NCBI RefSeq assembly: GCF_014898055.3 | Contig: NW_023603184.1 | Coordinates: forward strand, 36,455,359-36,519,358 | DNA length: 64,000 bases | Direction: 5' to 3' | From: Talpa occidentalis | Taxonomy: Eukaryota > Chordata > Mammalia > Eulipotyphla > Talpidae | The notes under the pieces: model-generated | What the model was told of the DNA's origin: nothing | What the model saw: only the letters and a program-made list of their open reading frames with translations | The model's database searches: none | Part shown: positions 21,528 to 34,059 of the stretch, piece after piece | Layout: every line of letters begins with the position of its first letter | Numbering within the stretch: position 1 is the stretch's first letter | Made by a program: the position numbers and the translations under genes

Positions 21528-24500
21528 TTGTCCTCACAATGCTCATAGCCTATAAAAATAATAATGAAGTTGTTCAAAATGTGCAGATTTATTTTCTTTT
21601 GTTTAGGAAATTGTCTATATTTGTGGTATATGCTCTTTCACTTATAAAACTCTAGATCATTTTAATATTCATCTGCAATCATTATCAAGGATAATTAGAA
21701 AATATAAGAATTTCTGTACTCAAATTCTTAGAAAATATGTGTATTGATTTTATACATATTGATGACAATTATTTACTATGTGATGGTAATTCAAGCTCCA
21801 TTGTATCATGAGATTCTATGAATAATGAATCAGTTTAAAAAGTAATCCATCAGTTTGGTATATGTTCTGTATAAAATGAGTAACAGAAATCCACCCCACA
21901 CATCCCTGTCTGCAGTACACATGTAGGTGTGAATCTCCAGGCATCACTTTCTCTAGGTGGTAGAAGCTATCATTGGTTAGGTGCCACTTCAATCCAACAC
22001 TCTGAGTGAGCAAATTCAGAGGGCATATTTACAAGAAAAAACAAAGATGTAAGTCTGTAGAAGTTATTGGAAGGGACTATATGCACTGAAGCAAGATGAG
22101 GCCAGAAACCTTGACATAAACTATTGAAACCAGGAGAGCTTGGTGTCATGACTGGGTGTTTTGTGAATGACAGTTTTGAATCACCTGATTACTTGAATAG
22201 CTCAAAGATTAAAAACTTCAAATGCAGCTGAGAGCATTTTAATGACCCAGAAAAGATTTTAGTGTCTACTGATCAAAGCTAAAATCTGAGGAATTAAGGA
22301 AAAATAAGCAGTTGGGATAAAGTGTATATTTTCCAGAAACTGTGAAGAAGAGAAACAAGCTGTGAGTAAAGGAAAATGTTAGGTGAATTAACTGCTTGCA
22401 AATGGGAAAAACATAAAAGAACGTACATATTTATAAACAAATTAAAGTAGCAGTGGCTAAATAATTAAAGAATATTAAACGGTAGAAATTAATTGTGACA
22501 GAAAAATTTTTAGAAAATATTAGGTGATTGAATATAGAGCATGATAGTAATTAGCTTTTGAAAAGGTCAAGGAATTATCACCCAGTAGCTCTTTTAAGTT
22601 TTGTTTTTTCCATCATTTTAAAATTGTGGCTAAACACATCATTCTGAGCAATATTATGTGTACAGATTACTGGAAATTCTCTCCTACATCCATGTTCATA
22701 TTTTCATCTTGTAAAACAAATGTGTACACATTAAACAGTGAATCCCTCCCTACCACCCCTTTTCTGCAACCCTGGCAATCATCATGTACTCTCTCTCTCT
22801 CTCTCTGCTTTTGACTGACTACTCTTAAGTGTCACATGTGAGTAGAATCATAAATATTTGTAGTTTGTCACTGACTATCCATGTACCACTACATCGTCAG
22901 AGAATTACACATTACAGATTGTTAAAAACATTTCTTCCCTTTTACTGAGTGTCGACTTTTTAAAATGTAAATTATTAGCAGAAAATTTGCTTCTGTTGAA
23001 GGCACAGGAAGAATGGATGGTAGTTTGAGAAAACAGAGTTTTTAAGGTACATTGAAGTGTATAGGAGAGGATATTTACTCACCGTACATGCAGATGTTAG
23101 TGTTCTAAATATTAATAATCATGTGCAATTAAATTAAAGTTTCATTTTTAAATTAGACTATACATCATTGAAATCACTCAATGAAAACTTATAAAACAAT
23201 GGCAATGTTCCTTATTATAATATTTTTCAGTCAAACTGTAAAAAATAGTTGGTAAAACTTACTTCCTGGGAGTCATGACTGTGAGATAATTATACATGTT
23301 ACTGTGCCCTTTATGCTAGCTTTCTGTGATTCCTTTTAACTGTCGCTCTCCAATTTCACCTCACTCTGAGAAAGGTCAGGTTTTCAACCATGAACTAGTA
23401 GGGAACAGATACCTGGCTGCTAGTGTTATTAGACTTTTCTGCAAGTCCACCTGATTACTTGTGCAAAGGTAACAAAGCAGGAAGTCAACCCAGTGAGCAC
23501 CTTTCTCTACCTCCTTACCAGAGTCCCTGGGGGAGGGGAGCCTTCTGTGTTTGGCAGCAGAGAGCAAGTTCTGAGTTGCTGGTCTGTAGTCATGGACTTT
23601 ATAGTGAGGAGGAGAAAGCTCTGGGGTCATGGGTAAGGTCTGAGCCTCCCTGAGGCATAGACAGAAAAGCTGCAATACCTTCCTCTCTAAACACTGGCTG
23701 GGCTATAATCTCACACTACTGAAAGTTAAAACACATAGTCAAAAATATTATAAGATGGGGACCATGTATAGATAAAACAGGTTCTGTTATTGAGTGAGAA
23801 CACAAATGTTTGACTTGATCCTTAGAAAGGGAGGAGAAACTACACTCTCTCCTACTTAGAGTGGGCATAAGATGTTACTCTTTTATTCCTATGAGTGGAG
23901 AATTGTTGGGAAACTTGAGAGTGTATTCGTTCACACTAGGAGAAATACAACTTGGAGGAGATTTCTGTCATTCTGTTGTGCTTCACCCCTCTGATTCTGG
24001 CTTAGTAAATGGCATGAGGAAATGTGAATGCTAAGGCAAGCAAAGATGAACATTGATGTAGTAGATCATATTCACAAGTTTTAATTAAAAATATTCCATT
24101 TCAGGTATCATAAATTTGAATGTGGATATAGCACTTGAGGGAAGGTATAACTTCTTGATTTTTATTCTTTAATTATTTTTGTATAAAAATCTACTACATT
24201 GACTTTGCAGAAAAATATGAAATAACAGATTCTTTGAATGTATTTCCCTGTAACAGTGTAATGCTAGGTAGGTACATAATATGAATGACATTAAATGTTT
24301 GTTAAAATTGCAAATGCATACTTACAGCTCATAGGTACGCACATTATAAAATCTAGTGGCTCATGGGGGTAGTGCTTGCAAGAGGAGAAAGATGATTTAG
24401 CAACATGCCAATTGACAAGAAAACAATTTCCAGGGGGAAAAATTGATTGTAGGTCAAGATTTTATTAATATCTACATAGTGATTAATGTTTTTAAGGAAT

Positions 24501-24645
24501 TTCAGGAACATTATTTACTTGAGCTTTGGTTAAATTTATTTAGGTGAAAATCTATTTATATTTTTTAACTTACCCTCCAGCACTGATGAACATATTGCTT
24601 GACATAAATTAAGTGGTCAATGGTTTTATTTAATTAACTTATCCA
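21190..24645. repeat. Tandem segmental duplication, right copy
   Basis: Matches 14416-18276 (see that entry). It ends abruptly at 24645, where the full-length L1 begins. The expected continuation beyond the L1 is not found after the gap at 31200-31299. Confidence 0.9.
23519..23603 (-). promoter_or_regulatory. Shared OR promoter module and first exon (copy 2) for the OR at 20562-21527
   Basis: Minus strand ACTATAAAGTCC (TATAAAG 23603-23597), followed by an exon of about 50 nt to gactctg|GTAAGG (exon end 23519). Nearly identical to copy 1 because of the tandem duplication, and related to the plus-strand modules at 46753 and 54369. Confidence 0.65.
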
Positions 24646-25629
24646 GGGGGCGGAGCAACATGGCGGCGAGGAGACGCTGCGAGTAAGATCTCCCATTAAA
24701 AAAGTGAATAGGGAGGAAAAGCGGAAGGTCCCAGTGAGAACCTGGACACGGAAGATAAACGGGTGACGCCAGCGAACTGCCCGAAGAAGAAAGTGGCCAT
24801 AAAAGAGGACTAGAAGGGAGGGAAGCGCAGAACCCTGCTCCCCTCCCCCGCCCACAGAGGCGGCACTCTCCGACCGGCAGAGAGGAGGAAAACAACAAAC
24901 TAAAACGACCAACAAGAACAAACGATGCAGCAAGCGGGACTGTGAGTGGAAAGGAACTATTGCAGCCACCACACCCCGTGAACGGGAGCTGTGGAGAACC
25001 CTGCAGGATCCGCCGCGGAGGTGAGCTCCGGGCACCATTGAAGAGAGACCCCGCCCAGGAGGAGGCCAGCACCAGCACACAGCCCCGGCTGCCCGGTAAG
25101 CTTATGCAGAAAGGCGGCGCGCTGGAATAGCAGGCGTGGATCGCGGTCAGGATTGCGCAGAACAGCGGCGCGCTGGAAAACCAAGTGCGGATTGGAATCG
25201 GGATCGCGCGCGGAAAAGCAGTGCAGTTGAAAAGCAAACGCGGATCCAGATCGTAGCTGCCCAGGTCCCTGCGCCTGCGACCTAGGCTTGCGGGGAGACG
25301 CGCGGAGGCCCTCACTGAGTGAGCAGGCCCAGGCGCCCAGGCACGGGAGCGGGATTCAAAAGGCGCCATTCCCGCGCCACTGAACTGGGCTACAGCCTGA
25401 GTCCTGGAACTGAGGGCTTTGGAACTGACACCCGGGGCACGAAACTAGGGGCGTGGGTTCCCCACCATGGTGGGGCACAAGGCAGACACAGCACCCCAAA
25501 GCCGTTGAGGTTTACCCTACCATTCCCGCTCTATTCCCTGTCCCACGGGGTGGAAAATCAGCTCCCCAAGGGCTCCAGGAGAGATCTCTGGCGCCACCTA
25601 GCAACTTGAAGCCAGCAGAGGCGCCTAGA

Positions 25630-26040
25630 GGAGCCAGTGGCCAGCTGGGGAGTTAGCCCACGCCGGGCCCCTTCCGACCAGTAGTCTGAGCCCACAGGGG
25701 GAGCGAGCACCCACAGCCGGGGCAGACCAGGCGCGCAGAAGAGTGTGCCTGAGACCGGACGCACAGGGAGTGTGTCCCACATCACCATCTTAGAACAGGG
25801 ACATTTCTTCAGTAAAGACTACCTGCAGAAGGCTTCCTCAGGAGCCAGAGGTGAGCGGGGAAAGTTCGCCCACGCCAGACCCCCTCTGGCCTGCAGTCCA
25901 AGCCCAGAGGGGGAGCAGGAACCCACCGCCAGGGCAGACCAGGCGCACAGGGGAGTGTGTCCCCACATCGGCATTTTAGAACAGGGACCTTTCTCCAGTA
26001 AAGACTGCTTGAAACTGACAGATGACTCCTGGAGGAGCCA
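25630..26040 (+). repeat. Tandem ~200-bp monomers in the L1 5'UTR
   Basis: Unit 1 (25630-25840) and unit 2 (25841-26033) share ggagccag, gcccacgcc, a cagagggggagc-type word, gggcagaccaggcgc, agtgtgtccc, ttagaacagggac and cagtaaagact in the same order. A third unit begins at 26034 (ggagccagaggagagcag) and runs into the ORF1 start. This resembles the monomeric L1 promoters known in rodents. Confidence 0.75.
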
Positions 26041-26066
26041 GAGGAGAGCAGAGAAGCTCACCCAAG

Positions 26067-27133
26067 ATGCCGGCCAGCCCCAACTACACAGTGTCCCAAC
26101 GCATACGGCAAATTAGAAAACAGACAGTAGGGAGGAGAAGAACCACACGCAACCTAGCAACTCCCCAGGGAAAAAGCACACCACAAAAAGAAAACCAGCC
26201 CCCAGATTGCAACGACAGTAACTTGGAAGAACTTCTGAGCCTTCCAGAAAGAGAATTTAAAATTGCCGTGATTAAAAAACTGACAGAAGTCATAAAGGAA
26301 AACAATGATAAGGGAAAAATAATCAACGATCAGAAGAATGCAATTGAGTCCCTAGAGAGGGAAAACAATGGTCAGAAGAATGAAATTGAGTCCCTAAAGA
26401 GGGAAGTAAAAGAAATGCAGGAGATCAAAGAATTAATGGAAGAACTAAAGAATTCTGGGAAAAGCAATGAAAGCAGAATAGATGAAATGGAAGAACGAAT
26501 AAGTACTCTTGAAGACACAGAAATAAAAAGAACCAAAACAGAAAAGGAAAGAGAAGTACGAAGGAAAAAGAACGAAGAAAGACTTCGGGAACTATCTGAC
26601 TCCATGAGGAAAGGAAATATAAGAGTTATAGGAATACCAGAAGGAGAGACAGAGATGTAGGAACAGAGAAAATATTCAAAGAGATAATTGAAGAGAACTT
26701 CCCAAATGTGAAGAAGGAGCTGAAAATTGATATACAAGAAGCAAGAAGAACACCAAACTTCCACGACGAAAGGAAAAATACAGCAAGACACATAATAGTA
26801 AAGCTCCCAAGAATCCAGGACAAGGAAAAAATAATGAAGCTGGCAAGAGGGAAGAAACAGATAACATTCAAAGGAAAGCCAATCAGGCTGACATCAGACT
26901 TCTCCGAAGAAACACTACGGGCAAGGAGAGAATGGAGGGACATAGTCAACAGACTCCAAGAAAACAGATGCCAACCAAGAATTCTCTATCCCGCAAAGCT
27001 CTCCTTCCTCTTTGAAGAAAGAATATGGACCTTCCCAGACAAACAGAAACTCCGGAATTTCATTGCAACTAAACCCCCACTCCAAAAAATACTACAAGGA
27101 GTCCTAAAGCCAGAACCTCAGAGGGACGAATAA
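26067..27133 (+). pseudogene. L1 ORF1 (RNA-binding chaperone), one frameshift
   Basis: The start MPASPNYTVSQRIRQ at 26067 follows the 5'UTR; an upstream in-frame ATG at 26022 lies in the monomer repeat. A basic N-terminus is followed by a heptad-rich coiled coil (about residues 60-185) with an internal near-repeat of about 13 residues (NAIESLEREN... and NEIESLKREV...), then the RRM entry IRVIGIPEG. A stop arises after GETEM near 26658 because one base is missing. The RRM/C-terminal part (FPNVKKELKIDIQEARRTP, ARHIIVKLPRIQDKEKI, ITFKGKPIRLTSDFS, QPRILYPAKLSF) continues in the next frame to 27133. It cannot make full-length protein. Confidence 0.9.
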
Positions 27134-27207
27134 CAATGAAAGAAGGCCAAAAAAAAAAAAAGTTATTAAAAGAATAAATAAATAAAATCAAAGGAAAGAC
27201 AAACACA

Positions 27208-30200
27208 ATGGCAAATACAGATGCTAACATATCAATATTAACTCTAAATGTAAATGGACTAAACTCTTCAATAAAAAGACACAGAGTTGCAGCCTGGATT
27301 AAGAAACAAAACCCAACCTTTTGCTGTCTCCAGGAAACACATTTAGCTACAAAAGATAAAAATAGGCTCAAAGTCAAAGGATGGAAAACAATCCTACAAG
27401 CAAATGGACCAAAAAAGAAAGCAGGAACAGCTATACTTATATCAGATAAAACAGATTTCAAACTCAAAAAGATAAAAGAGACCCCAATGGTCACTACATT
27501 ATGATCAAGGGGACAATACTTCAAGAAGAAATAACACTCATTAACATATACTCACCAAACGAAGGAGCACCAAAATATATCAGACAACTGTTGTCCTCTC
27601 TGAAAACAGACATCAGAGAAAACACATACGTAGTGGGAGACTTCAACACACCACTATCAACAATGGATAGATCAACAAGACAAAAAATAAGTAAAGAAAC
27701 CAAAGCTCTAAATAAGGACCTAGAGCAATTGGGCTTAACAGACATCTATAGAACACTAAACCCAAAAAAACGGAGTACACATTTTTCTCAAGCGCACACG
27801 GATCATTCTCCAGGATCGATCACATACTGGGGCACAAGACAAACATCAACAGATACACCAAGATTGAAATCATACCAACCATCTTTTCTGACCATGAAGG
27901 CATCAAACTAGAAATAAACCATAAAAAGAAGGCAAGGAACTTTCCTACCTCATGGAGATTAAAAACCACACTACTGGAAGACCACTGGACTAATGAGGAG
28001 ATCAAAGAAGAAATTAAAAAATTCTTTGAATTGAACGACAAGGAGGACACCAATATCCTAAATGTATGGGATGCAGCAAAAGCAGTAATAAGAGGAAAAT
28101 ATATAGCAATAGAAGCTCACATCAAAAACAAGAAAGAACTCAAAGAAACAACCTAATCTCGAAGCTCAAAGATCTAGAAAAGAACAACAAAAAAAACCAG
28201 TAGAAGAAAAGAAATAATAAAAACCAAAGCAGAAATAAATGAAATGAAACTAAAAAAACAATCAAAAGATCAATGAAACCAAGAGCTGGTTCTTTGAAAA
28301 AATAAATAAAATAGACAGCCCCTAGCCAGGCTCACAAAGGAAAAAAGGGAGAAAGCACAAATACACAGGATCATCAATGAAAGAGGAGAAATCACAACGG
28401 ACACAGCAGAAATCAAAGAATAATCAGTAACTACTATGAACAGTTATATGGAAACAAGTTTAACAATCTAGAGGAGATGGACAAATTCCTACAACTCTAC
28501 AATCACCCAAAGCTAGATAAAGAAGAAATAGAACACCTAAACAGACCAATTACAAGCAGCGAATTGAAATGGTAATCAAAAACCTCCCCAAAAACAAAAG
28601 CCCAGGACCTGATGGATTTACAAATGAATTCTACCAAACATTCAGAGACGAATTAGTGCCTATCCTTCACAAACTCTTCCAAAAATTGAGAAGGAAGGGA
28701 CAATACCAAACACGTTCTATGAAGCCAACATTACACTAATACCAAAACCAAACAAGGACAACACAAAAAAGGAAAACTACAGGCAATCTCCCTAATGAAC
28801 ACTGATGCAAAAATCCTCAATAAAATTTTAGCTATCAGAATCCAACAATGTATCCATAAGATAATTCACCACGACCAAGTAGGATTCATTCCAGGGACAC
28901 AAGGATGGTTTAACATCCGAAAATCAATCAACGTTATCCAACACATCAACAAAAAGAAATATAAAAACCATATGATAATATCAATAGATGCTGAGAAAGC
29001 TTTCGACAAAGTGCAACACCCATTCATGATAAAAGCCCTTGAAATTCTTGGGATACAAGGAACATACCTCAACATCATAAAGGCCATCTATGACAAGCCA
29101 ACAGCCAGTATCATTCTCAATGGTGAAAAGCTGAAAGCAATTCCATTAAGATCTGGAACAAGACAAGGATGTCCACTCTCACCACTGGCTTTTCAATATA
29201 ATACTGGAAGTCCTAGCCAGAGCAATAAGACAAGAGAAAGACATCCAAGGAATCCAAATAGGAAAAGAAGAAGTCAAACTATCACTATTTGCAGATGATA
29301 TGATAATATACATAGAGAACCCCAAAAAGTCCACAGAAAAACTAATTCAACTCATCAATCAGTTCAGTAAAGTGGCAGGATACAAAATCAACACGCAAAA
29401 GTCAGTAGCCTTCCTATACACAAACAATAAATCTGAAGAAGAAGAAATCAAAAAACCATCCCTTTTTTATTGAAACAAAAAAAAATCAAATATTTGGGAA
29501 TAAATCTAACAAAAGAGTAAAGGACCTATACAAAGAAAACTATAAAACACTGTTAAAAGAAATAGAAGAAGACACAAAGAAATGGAAGACATCCCCTGCT
29601 CATGGATTGGGAAGAATAAACATTATTAAAATGGCCATCCTTCCAAAAGCAATATACAGATTCAATGCTATTCCAATCAAAATTTCAATGTCATTCTTCA
29701 AAGAAATAGAACAATTATTGATGAAATTCATATGGAATCACAAAAAACCCCGAATAGCCAAAGCTCTCCTGAAAAAAAAAGAAGGAATGGAGGCATCACA
29801 CTCCCAGACTTCAAACTCTACTACAAAGCCATAATCATCAAAACTGCATGGTATTGGAACAAGAACAGACATACAGACCAATGGAATCGAATAGAAAATC
29901 CAGAAATAAACCCACAGATTTATGGTCAACTAATCTTTGACAAAGGAGCAAAGACTATGCATTGGAGCAAAGAAAGTTTGTTCAATAAATGGTGCTGGGA
30001 AAACTGGGTCGCTACATGCAAAAGAATGAAGCTTGACCACTACCTCACACCATACACAAAAATCAACTCAAAATGATTAATAAAGAACTAGACATAAGAC
30101 CTGAAACCATAAAATTATAGAAGGAAATATAGGCGAAACACTACGTGATTTGCACATCAAAGACATCTTTACAGACACATCACCCAAAGCAGTGATAGTG

Positions 30201-31010
30201 AAGGCGAAGATAAACAGCTGGGACTACATCAAATTAAAGAGCTTCTGCACAGCAAAAGAGACAAAACAAAAACAAAGAGAAACCCCACCAACTGGGAGAA
30301 CTTTTTGCACCCAACACTAATGATAAAGGACTGATCACAAAAATCTGCAAAGAGCTGATGAGACTTACACAACAAAGAAAAGAATCCAGTCAAAAAATGG
30401 GCAGAAGAGCTAAAAAGACTTCTCTCTCTGAAGAGGAAATGCAAATGGCCAACAGGCATATGAAAAAAGTGTCAAATCACTTGTCATCAGGGAAATGCAA
30501 ATCAAAACTACCATGAGACCCATCTTACACCAGTGAGAATGGCACATATTAAAAAACTAGCAACAACAAATGTTGGCGAGGGTGTGGAGAAAAAGGAACT
30601 CTTCTGCACTGTTGGTGGGAGTGCAAACTGGTCCAACCACTGTGGAGAGCTGTGTGGAGATTTCTGGACCTACTAAACATAGAGCTTCCATATGATCCAG
30701 CAATTCCACTCCTAGGTATTTACCCAAAGGACACAGAAACATCAATTCCAAAGAACACCTGCACCCCTATGTTTATAGCAGCACTGTTTACAATAGCTAA
30801 GCTTTGAAACAACCCAAATGCCCAAAAATAGATGACTGGATCAAGAAGATGTGGTACATATACACCATGGAATATTACTCAGCATTCAAAAAAAGATAAA
30901 CACATGCAATTTGCAGCAACATGGATGCACTGGAAGGGATCATGCTCAGCGAAATAAGCCAAAAAGAAAAAGAAAAATACCGGATGGTCTCACTCATAGC
31001 AGGAATCTAG
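27208..31010 (+). pseudogene. L1 ORF2 (endonuclease-reverse transcriptase), heavily frameshifted
   Basis: Begins MANTDANISILTLNVNGLNS, with endonuclease landmarks LNVNGLN, CCLQETHL, and after a shift near 27500 NIYSPNEGAPKY and VVGDFNTPLS. The catalytic SxxxHxD-type region near 27780-27830 is frame-shifted. Reverse-transcriptase parts include [51 protein letters not shown], then the catalytic FADDMIIY in another frame near 29288-29320. The C-terminal zinc-knuckle region and the common tail SEISQKEKEKYRMVSLIAGI end at the stop 31008-31010. Multiple indels (27500, 27780, 28150-28790, 29190, 29470 and more) make it dead. Confidence 0.92.
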
Positions 31011-31199
31011 AAAACTTAAATAAGGGACCAGGAAACGAATAACTATAAAAAGTGAAAATCAAAATCAACAAAAACTAACGAACCAGAGACACTTTAGGGG
31101 GGCGGGGGTGGGAGGGGAGGGATTGGGGTCAGAATGGGGGGGCTGGCAATTGTATGGGGAATATAAAAATAAAATTTATTATTAAAAAAAAATAATTAA

Positions 31200-31299
31200 N
31201 NNNNNNNNNNNNNNNNNNNNNNNNNNNNNNNNNNNNNNNNNNNNNNNNNNNNNNNNNNNNNNNNNNNNNNNNNNNNNNNNNNNNNNNNNNNNNNNNNNN
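31200..31299. other. Assembly gap, exactly 100 N
   Basis: 100 N directly after the A-rich tail of the full-length L1, so the break is probably caused by the repeat. Confidence 0.98.
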
Positions 31300-32113
31300 T
31301 TCTGTGCCAGAAAAATACAAATTAGAAAAACAATCTTTCAAATTGAATATAAATGAGAAAAACACATAATAGGACCTGTGAGACAAAACATTGAAGTTCA
31401 ATGTAGAATATATATTTGTTTGAGAATAAGGACATAAATATTATTTTAATATTTTCAGTATAAGAGGCAGGGGAAATATTTAAATAAATATCAAAAGAAG
31501 CAACTAAAAAGATTAAGAAAACACTATTGAATGAGTTAACAATGAAACCAAAGCTCTGATTATTTAAAAAAAAAAAATAGGTGAACTTTTTCAAGAGTGA
31601 AAAGAAATCAAGAAAATTTTAGAAAAAATCGTGATCAACAACATGAGAAATTAAAGAGAAAATGAAAGCATAAAGAAATAAAAAATTAAATATAATGAAT
31701 ACATGCATAAGTACAACAATATATTTGGCACAAATATAAAATGGTAATTCCATAGGAAAACATCAATCATCAAACTAACCCGAGAAATTACATCCAGTGG
31801 AGAAAAAATAGCAATGACAGGAAAACTCCAATAACCAAACCTAAAGAAAAAAAAAAGTATTTCTACTTTTTACAATTTCCAGTAGAGCAGAAGAGAGGTA
31901 ATTAAAGTAATTTATTTTGTCCTCCAGGGTCATTTGGCAATACCTGGGGGCAGTTTTGTTTGTTGCAAATGGGGAGGGAGAGCTACTGGCATCTCCAGTA
32001 GTAATAGTGGGTGAGTGGATGCCAGCGATGCTTACATCCTAAAATGCACACAATAAAAAAGAATTATCCAGCCCACAATTTCAGTAAGACTGAGGTTAAG
32101 AAATCCTATTCTA
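31300..32113. other. AT-rich stretch without a gene
   Basis: A-rich unique-looking sequence with no recognised gene or repeat family. Confidence 0.5.
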
Positions 32114-32289
32114 GGGCCTCCCTGTGGCCTAGGGGTTAAATCTCAGTGCTATCACCACTAAGGCCTGAGTTTCATCCCTGGTCATGGTGCTAACACATAT
32201 GGAGCAACAGTGCTCCATATGTCTCACCCACTGCTCCCCTCAGCAGTGTATCTCAGGGCCTACACCCTAGTTCTACGGAAAAAAAAAAT
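32114..32289 (+). mobile_element. Shortened tRNA-derived SINE containing a perfect hairpin
   Basis: Head gggcctccctgtggcctagg and body word cagcagtgtatct of the family, but the ctgcctgttctgttcc segment is missing. TSD tcctattcta (near 32104 and 32290). In place of the usual cacatggtgcagcag there is a perfect inverted repeat acatatggagca/tgctccatatgt (32195-32206, 32211-32222). Confidence 0.85.
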
Positions 32290-32831
32290 TCCTATTCTAG
32301 AGCACATAAATTTTGGAAAATTATTCATCAATTTCTTATGATGACATATGCAACCAACCATTATAAATAACATTTCACCAAGTTAAATGCAACATATTTT
32401 TAAATATTGCACTTTGATAGGATAAGTTTGTCTTACAAATTAAAAAAAATCACTCAACTGAAAATATCAATGTTATCAATAGATTCGTATGTTAAAGAAT
32501 TTTCTCAGGTGAGGGAAAAAATCAGAAATTCAATGATAATTCATGAAATTTAAATATTTAGGAAGAAAATGAGCTTAAATTATAATTATTTATATAGAGA
32601 AATCATTCAAGCAATAAGTATAAGGCATCTCCAGAAATCTGAAGCAAACATACTTGCTAGTGATCTATTAGAAGCATTTCAATTACAATTAGTGAAAAGA
32701 TAAGGATATTCCTACTAGTCAACATTTTATAGAAGAACAATCTTAGCAATAAAAAAGGCCAAGTAAATAAAGGGAGGTAATGAAATGAAAACAAACGAAA
32801 CAAAACAAAAGAATCTTTGTTTAGGTTTTAT

Positions 32832-33102
32832 TTTTTTAAAAAAAGATTTATTTCTTTGCGCATACAAGAACTGGGTGTAGGTCAGAGGTGCAGGGGTTGA
32901 GAAAATTCGCCAGAGACAAAGTGGGGAGCAGAACAGGCAGATCTACTGAAATACACTGCTGAGGGGAGCAGCGGGCAAGACAGGAGAGGTCTGCTGCACC
33001 ATGTGAGTTAGCTCCCTGGCCGAGGGATTGCAACTCCTGTTGCAGTGGCTGGTGATAGATTGATAGCACTGTTTTTAATCCCTGCACCACCAAAGAAGCC
33101 CT
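32832..33102 (-). mobile_element. tRNA-derived SINE, full length, reverse orientation
   Basis: Reverse complement of the family: a T-rich tail at the left, then the complement of ctggtgaattctctc, of ctgcctgttctgctcc, of cagcagtgtattt and of the tRNA head ending near 33102. Moderately diverged. Confidence 0.85.
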
Positions 33103-33465
33103 TTCATTTAAATTTTAATTCATTTTTTTACCAAAAAAATCCAAATGACTAGATTACAAACTCTAAAATACTTTGTCTAGCTAGCATCAATACCATAAAT
33201 TAATGTCTTTTCCTATTAACCAAAAATAATCACTGAGGAAATTTCATAAAAGTGAGGATTATTTACAGTAGCCATACAACCATATGGATCATAAAATGTA
33301 TTAGATACTATAAATGGGCAAATATAGTATTATATTGAAAACTACAAAGAGAAAGAATTTGTCCTTTGATAGATCAAAATATGACAAAATAATTTTACTT
33401 AACCAAATGTAATAGTTTTTAAAATATACATATCTCTAGAAAATAATAGTAAAATTATGTATGTA

Positions 33466-33493
33466 TATATGTGCATATACATACACAGACACG

Positions 33494-33530
<37 letters not shown>

Positions 33531-33562
33531 GATGTCAAGGGAAAGAAAAAAAAAAAAAAAAA
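33466..33562. repeat. Compound TA/CA microsatellite and poly-A run
   Basis: tatgtatatatgtgcatata, then about 16 TA units (33496-33527), and a run of about 18 A from 33545. Confidence 0.85.
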
Positions 33563-34059
33563 GACTTGTTTACTAGAAAACAAGGGTACAGAAATTTTCA
33601 CTTTGAAACAAATACTTGTTTACAAACTTCTCACTGATACCTCATTGCTTCCCAGTAACTTCAGTTTGAGCCTATCACTCTGAAACCCACTTCAAAACTA
33701 TATTCTTCTACCTCTGATTTTTCCATTCTTAACCTCTAAGTAGGAACCTTTTCCCCATTCCTAACTCCTTGCCCTCCAGGTTAGCTCTCAGCATTTCCTG
33801 TTCTGTCTCTTCGTACTATCCTAGCACCTTACCTGCCTCCCCTCAGAGGAGCGCTGTCTTTCACGCAGTGCCAGTTGAGTGTGAGTATGAGTGGCTCTTG
33901 GACCCAGTCTTCTGTAAGGAACCTAAGTAATTGCTAAAAGACCGTTGGGACAGAGATAAAATAATCCCATGAGTAGTGTGACCCTTGGCATGAGAACTAC
34001 AATTGCCCCAGGAGGCTTGCCACATTAGACCAAAGCAGATCTAAATAATATGTTTACTT
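33563..34059. other. Stretch without a gene, possible L2 remnant
   Basis: The C/T-rich wording of 33630-33850 (cattgcttcccagtaacttc, ccttgccctccaggttagct) is vaguely L2-like. Nothing else is seen. Confidence 0.3.

Larger units (their letters stand above)
24646..31199 (+). mobile_element. Full-length LINE-1, inactive
   Basis: About 6.5 kb in standard order. The 5' end gggggcggagcaacatggcg contains a YY1-type site (aacatggcggc), as at other L1 starts. A CpG-rich 5'UTR of about 1.4 kb follows, then ORF1 (26067-27133, one frameshift), a short A-rich spacer, ORF2 (27208 to stop at 31008-31010, many frameshifts), a 3'UTR with a G-rich tract at 31094-31142, and an A-rich tail running into the gap. 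It inserted in the right copy of the OR duplication after ttaacttatcca. The second TSD is not visible, probably lost in the gap. It is the reference for the shorter L1 pieces at 974, 9675, 12888 and 61427. Confidence 0.95.

Noticed and set aside
20703..21548. Plus-strand open frames opposite the OR51F1-like gene
   Set aside because: Antisense shadows of the receptor; the paralogous genes have similar shadows.
24626..25369. 247-codon minus-strand open frame, apparently rich in S, R, L and P
   Set aside because: Antisense to the CpG-rich L1 5'UTR; long frames are expected in GC-rich sequence and no domain is recognisable.
26372..27524. Long minus-strand frames across L1 ORF1 and ORF2
   Set aside because: Shadows of the A-rich L1 coding strand.
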